This document shows positions 5,272-6,855 of a stretch of 6,855 nucleotides of DNA, piece by piece. Source of the DNA: Rhizobacter sp. (GTDB lineage: Bacteria > Pseudomonadota > Gammaproteobacteria > Burkholderiales > Burkholderiaceae); the NCBI GenBank assembly GCA_014379885.1, contig JACMKW010000676.1, positions 1 through 6,855 of the forward strand, in the 5' to 3' direction. Position 1 is the stretch's first letter. Each line of letters starts with the position of its first letter. Made by a program: the position numbers and the translations under genes. The notes under the pieces are model-generated. The model saw only the letters and a list, made by a program, of their open reading frames with translations. It was not told the DNA's origin and searched no databases.

Positions 5272-6681
5272 ATGGCCAAAGCCGCAGAACGCATGTCGCG
5301 GGTGGACACCGCCTGGCTGCGCATGGACAACGACGTCAACCTGATGGCGATCGTCGGGGTGTGGCTGATTGAGCCGAGCATCGAATACGAAGCGCTGTGC
5401 GAGCGTGTGAGCGACAAGCTGCTCAAGTACGGCCGCTTTCGCCAGAAGGTGGTTGAAGACGCGATGGGTGCGAGCTGGGTCGATGACGATCAGTTCGACA
5501 TTCACCACCACGTGCGCCACGAGGCGCTGGTGCGCCTGCCCGGCCAGAGCGAGCGAGAAGCCCTGCAGGCACGCGTGGGCGAACTCTCCACCATGCCACT
5601 CGATCGCACCCGCCCGCTGTGGCAGTTTCAGTTGATCGACGACTACGAAGGCGGCAGCGCCCTGATCGCGCGTGTGCACCACTGCATTGCCGACGGCATT
5701 GCGCTCATCTCGGTGATGTTGTCCATCACCGATGGCGGCACCGAGCCGCCGCCGCGCAAGCGCCGCCAGGCCGACGACCAAGAAGCCGACTGGCTGACCG
5801 AGGCGGTGATGAGGCCGCTGACTGACATCGCCGTGAAGGCGGTTTCGATGTCGGGCGGCGGCGTGGCCAAGTCGATGAAGATCTTGTCTCACCCCCAGCA
5901 AGGTTCGCTAGACATGGCGCGGGTGGGCTATCAGGTGATATCTGACGCAGCCTCGATGCTCTTGATGCCCGACGACTCGCCTACGCGGCTCAAGGGCAAG
6001 CCCATCGGCAGCAAGCGTGTGGCCTGGGGCGAGCCCTTGCCGCTGGATCAGGTCAAGGCGATTGGCAAGGCGCTTGGCTGCTCGATCAACGACGTGCTGC
6101 TGGCCTGTGTGGCCGGAGCCATCGGCGGCTACTTGCGTGATCTGGGCGATGACACCACCGGCCAGGAGATCCGCGCGATGGTGCCGGTGAACCTGCGGCC
6201 GATGGAGAAGGCCTACAAGCTGGGCAACCAGTTTGGTTTGGTGCCGCTGGTGTTGCCCATTGGCGTGGTGAATCCGGTGGAGCGGGTGTATGCGGTGCGT
6301 GCGCGCATGGGCGAGTTGAAGGGGAGTTACCAGCCTCTGCTCGCGTTTGCTGTGCTGGCCGTGGCGGGGCTGTTGATCAAGCCGATGCAGGATGTGTTGC
6401 TCAACCTCTTCGCCAAGAAGACCACGGCGGTGATGACCAATGTGCCGGGGCCGGCGGTGCCATTGACCTTGTGCGGCAAGACGCTGCGGCAGGTGATGTT
6501 CTGGGTGCCGCAGTCTGGGGAGATTGGGGTCGGTGTCTCTATCCTGAGTTATGGGGGCGGGGTGCAGTTCGGGTTGATCACCGATGCGAAGCTGTGCCCG
6601 GACCCACAGGCAATCATTGATCGGTTTGAGCCGGAGTTTGAGAAGTTGTTGATGGTGACGTTGATGCTTCCGTGGGAGTGA
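5272..6681 (+). CDS. Wax ester synthase / acyl-CoA:diacylglycerol acyltransferase (WS/DGAT)
   Basis: This 469-residue protein has the family's usual length (about 450-480) and motifs: PLW (115-117), the catalytic HHCIADG (136-142, consensus HHxxxDG), the ND site in SINDVLLACV (271-280), VPVNLRP (304-310), TNVPGP (389-394) and GVSILSYGG (421-429). It transfers acyl groups from acyl-CoA to fatty alcohols or diacylglycerol, making wax esters or triacylglycerol at the cytoplasmic membrane or lipid bodies; which acceptor it prefers cannot be told from sequence. His137 is the expected catalytic base. The hydrophobic stretch about 353-370 is probably a core or membrane-associating helix. AGGGAAG 7 nt upstream supports ATG 5272, and the family's N-terminal block (MSRVDTAWLRMD) begins at residue 8. 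It is divergent from ACBP. Codon usage changes sharply in the last third: glycine is GGG in 1 of 28 cases up to residue 346 but in 8 of 12 afterwards. Confidence 0.95.
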   Translation: MAKAAERMSRVDTAWLRMDNDVNLMAIVGVWLIEPSIEYEALCERVSDKLLKYGRFRQKVVEDAMGASWVDDDQFDIHHHVRHEALVRLPGQSEREALQARVGELSTMPLDRTRPLWQFQLIDDYEGGSALIARVHHCIADGIALISVMLSITDGGTEPPPRKRRQADDQEADWLTEAVMRPLTDIAVKAVSMSGGGVAKSMKILSHPQQGSLDMARVGYQVISDAASMLLMPDDSPTRLKGKPIGSKRVAWGEPLPLDQVKAIGKALGCSINDVLLACVAGAIGGYLRDLGDDTTGQEIRAMVPVNLRPMEKAYKLGNQFGLVPLVLPIGVVNPVERVYAVRARMGELKGSYQPLLAFAVLAVAGLLIKPMQDVLLNLFAKKTTAVMTNVPGPAVPLTLCGKTLRQVMFWVPQSGEIGVGVSILSYGGGVQFGLITDAKLCPDPQAIIDRFEPEFEKLLMVTLMLPWE

Positions 6682-6686
6682 TGTTG

Positions 6687-6784
6687 GCCCCCCAGTCGCT
6701 TCGCTCCTGCCCCCAGGGGGCGCCGCCTGGCGGCCCGGCAGAGCCGGCTCCGCGGGCGTTGCTTGATGGGCGCGTTGCTTCGCT
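6687..6784 (-). repeat. Intergenic repeat copy B, inverted relative to copy A
   Basis: The reverse complement matches both blocks of copy A almost base for base, with only CG (6721-6722) between them. The repeat begins 5 bp after the WS/DGAT stop. It packs three hairpins: GCCCCC-A-GGGGGC (6709-6721), GCCGCC-T-GGCGGC (6722-6734) and CCGGC-AGA-GCCGG (6735-6747). These can serve as a transcript end for WS/DGAT. Similarity to copy A stops at 6784. Confidence 0.85.
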
Positions 6785-6855
6785 GAGCCTGTCATAAATT
6801 TCGTGTTCAGGGCATAGCATGACCAAGAGGAGCATCTATGCCGATAAGCAAGACG
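6785..6855 (+). mobile_element. Possible left end of an insertion sequence (tentative)
   Basis: Immediately where repeat similarity ends, the sequence turns AT-richer and begins GAGCCTGTCATAAATTTCG. From memory this resembles terminal inverted repeats of IS256/mutator-type elements, with the transposase start expected some tens of bases inside, as is seen here. There is no second end or transposase domain in the window, so this is a guess. Confidence 0.3.
6838..6855 (+). CDS. Start of an unidentified gene running off the right edge
   Basis: ATG 6838 follows an excellent ribosome binding site, AAGAGGAG (6825-6832), by 5 nt. Only six residues are visible (MPISKT), too few to identify. An overlapping alternative is ATG 6819 (MTKRSIYADKQD), with weaker AGGG 6 nt upstream. 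If the flanking sequence is an IS end, this would be the transposase (inference). Confidence 0.45.

Noticed and set aside
5908..6795. 295-residue minus-strand open frame antisense to WS/DGAT
   Set aside because: It is rich in His, Gln and Arg with no motif and runs through the repeat; it is a shadow of the WS/DGAT coding strand.

Overview
The window is GC-rich and densely coded, with mostly C- or G-ending codons. The gene set (an M20D amidohydrolase, a PF10023-type lipoprotein peptidase, a PHA-granule-region protein and a bacterial wax-ester synthase) points to a betaproteobacterium of the order Burkholderiales. A GC-rich intergenic repeat with a core like GGGGGCAGGAGCG occurs twice and, from memory, resembles repeats of Comamonadaceae-type genomes. 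The lineage is an inference from gene content and style, since no search was possible.

Layout. Positions 1-1010 (minus) hold the first 336 codons of an M20D amidohydrolase (hippurate hydrolase/HipO-like) whose C-terminus lies off the left edge. A 146-bp divergent spacer separates it from three plus-strand genes: a cytoplasmic molybdopterin oxidoreductase with an N-terminal 4Fe-4S motif (1157-3202), a lipoprotein zinc aminopeptidase (about 3253-4359) and a small PHA-system protein (4377-4718). A strong hairpin sits at 3244-3275, where the peptidase start should be. The convergent spacer 4719-4919 carries repeat copy A, which contains two perfect hairpins. Next come a minus-strand acyl-CoA-binding protein (4920-5180) and, divergently, a WS/DGAT acyltransferase (5272-6681). 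An inverted second repeat copy follows at 6687-6784. The last about 70 bp are less GC-rich and look like the beginning of a different unit, possibly an insertion sequence, with a start codon at 6838.

How the genes fit together. The right half reads as a storage-lipid neighbourhood. ACBP can bind and deliver acyl-CoA, WS/DGAT uses acyl-CoA to make wax esters or triacylglycerol, and the PHA-system protein belongs to families associated with polyhydroxyalkanoate granules. The ACBP-WS/DGAT pair is bracketed by inverted copies of the repeat, each within 10 bp of a stop codon. The left half (amidohydrolase, molybdoenzyme, peptidase) looks like ordinary metabolic genes without an obvious shared pathway. 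I see no CRISPR array, rRNA, tRNA or phage gene. The most interesting points are the repeat-bracketed lipid pair, the hairpin over the peptidase start, and an abrupt codon-usage shift in the last third of the WS/DGAT gene.
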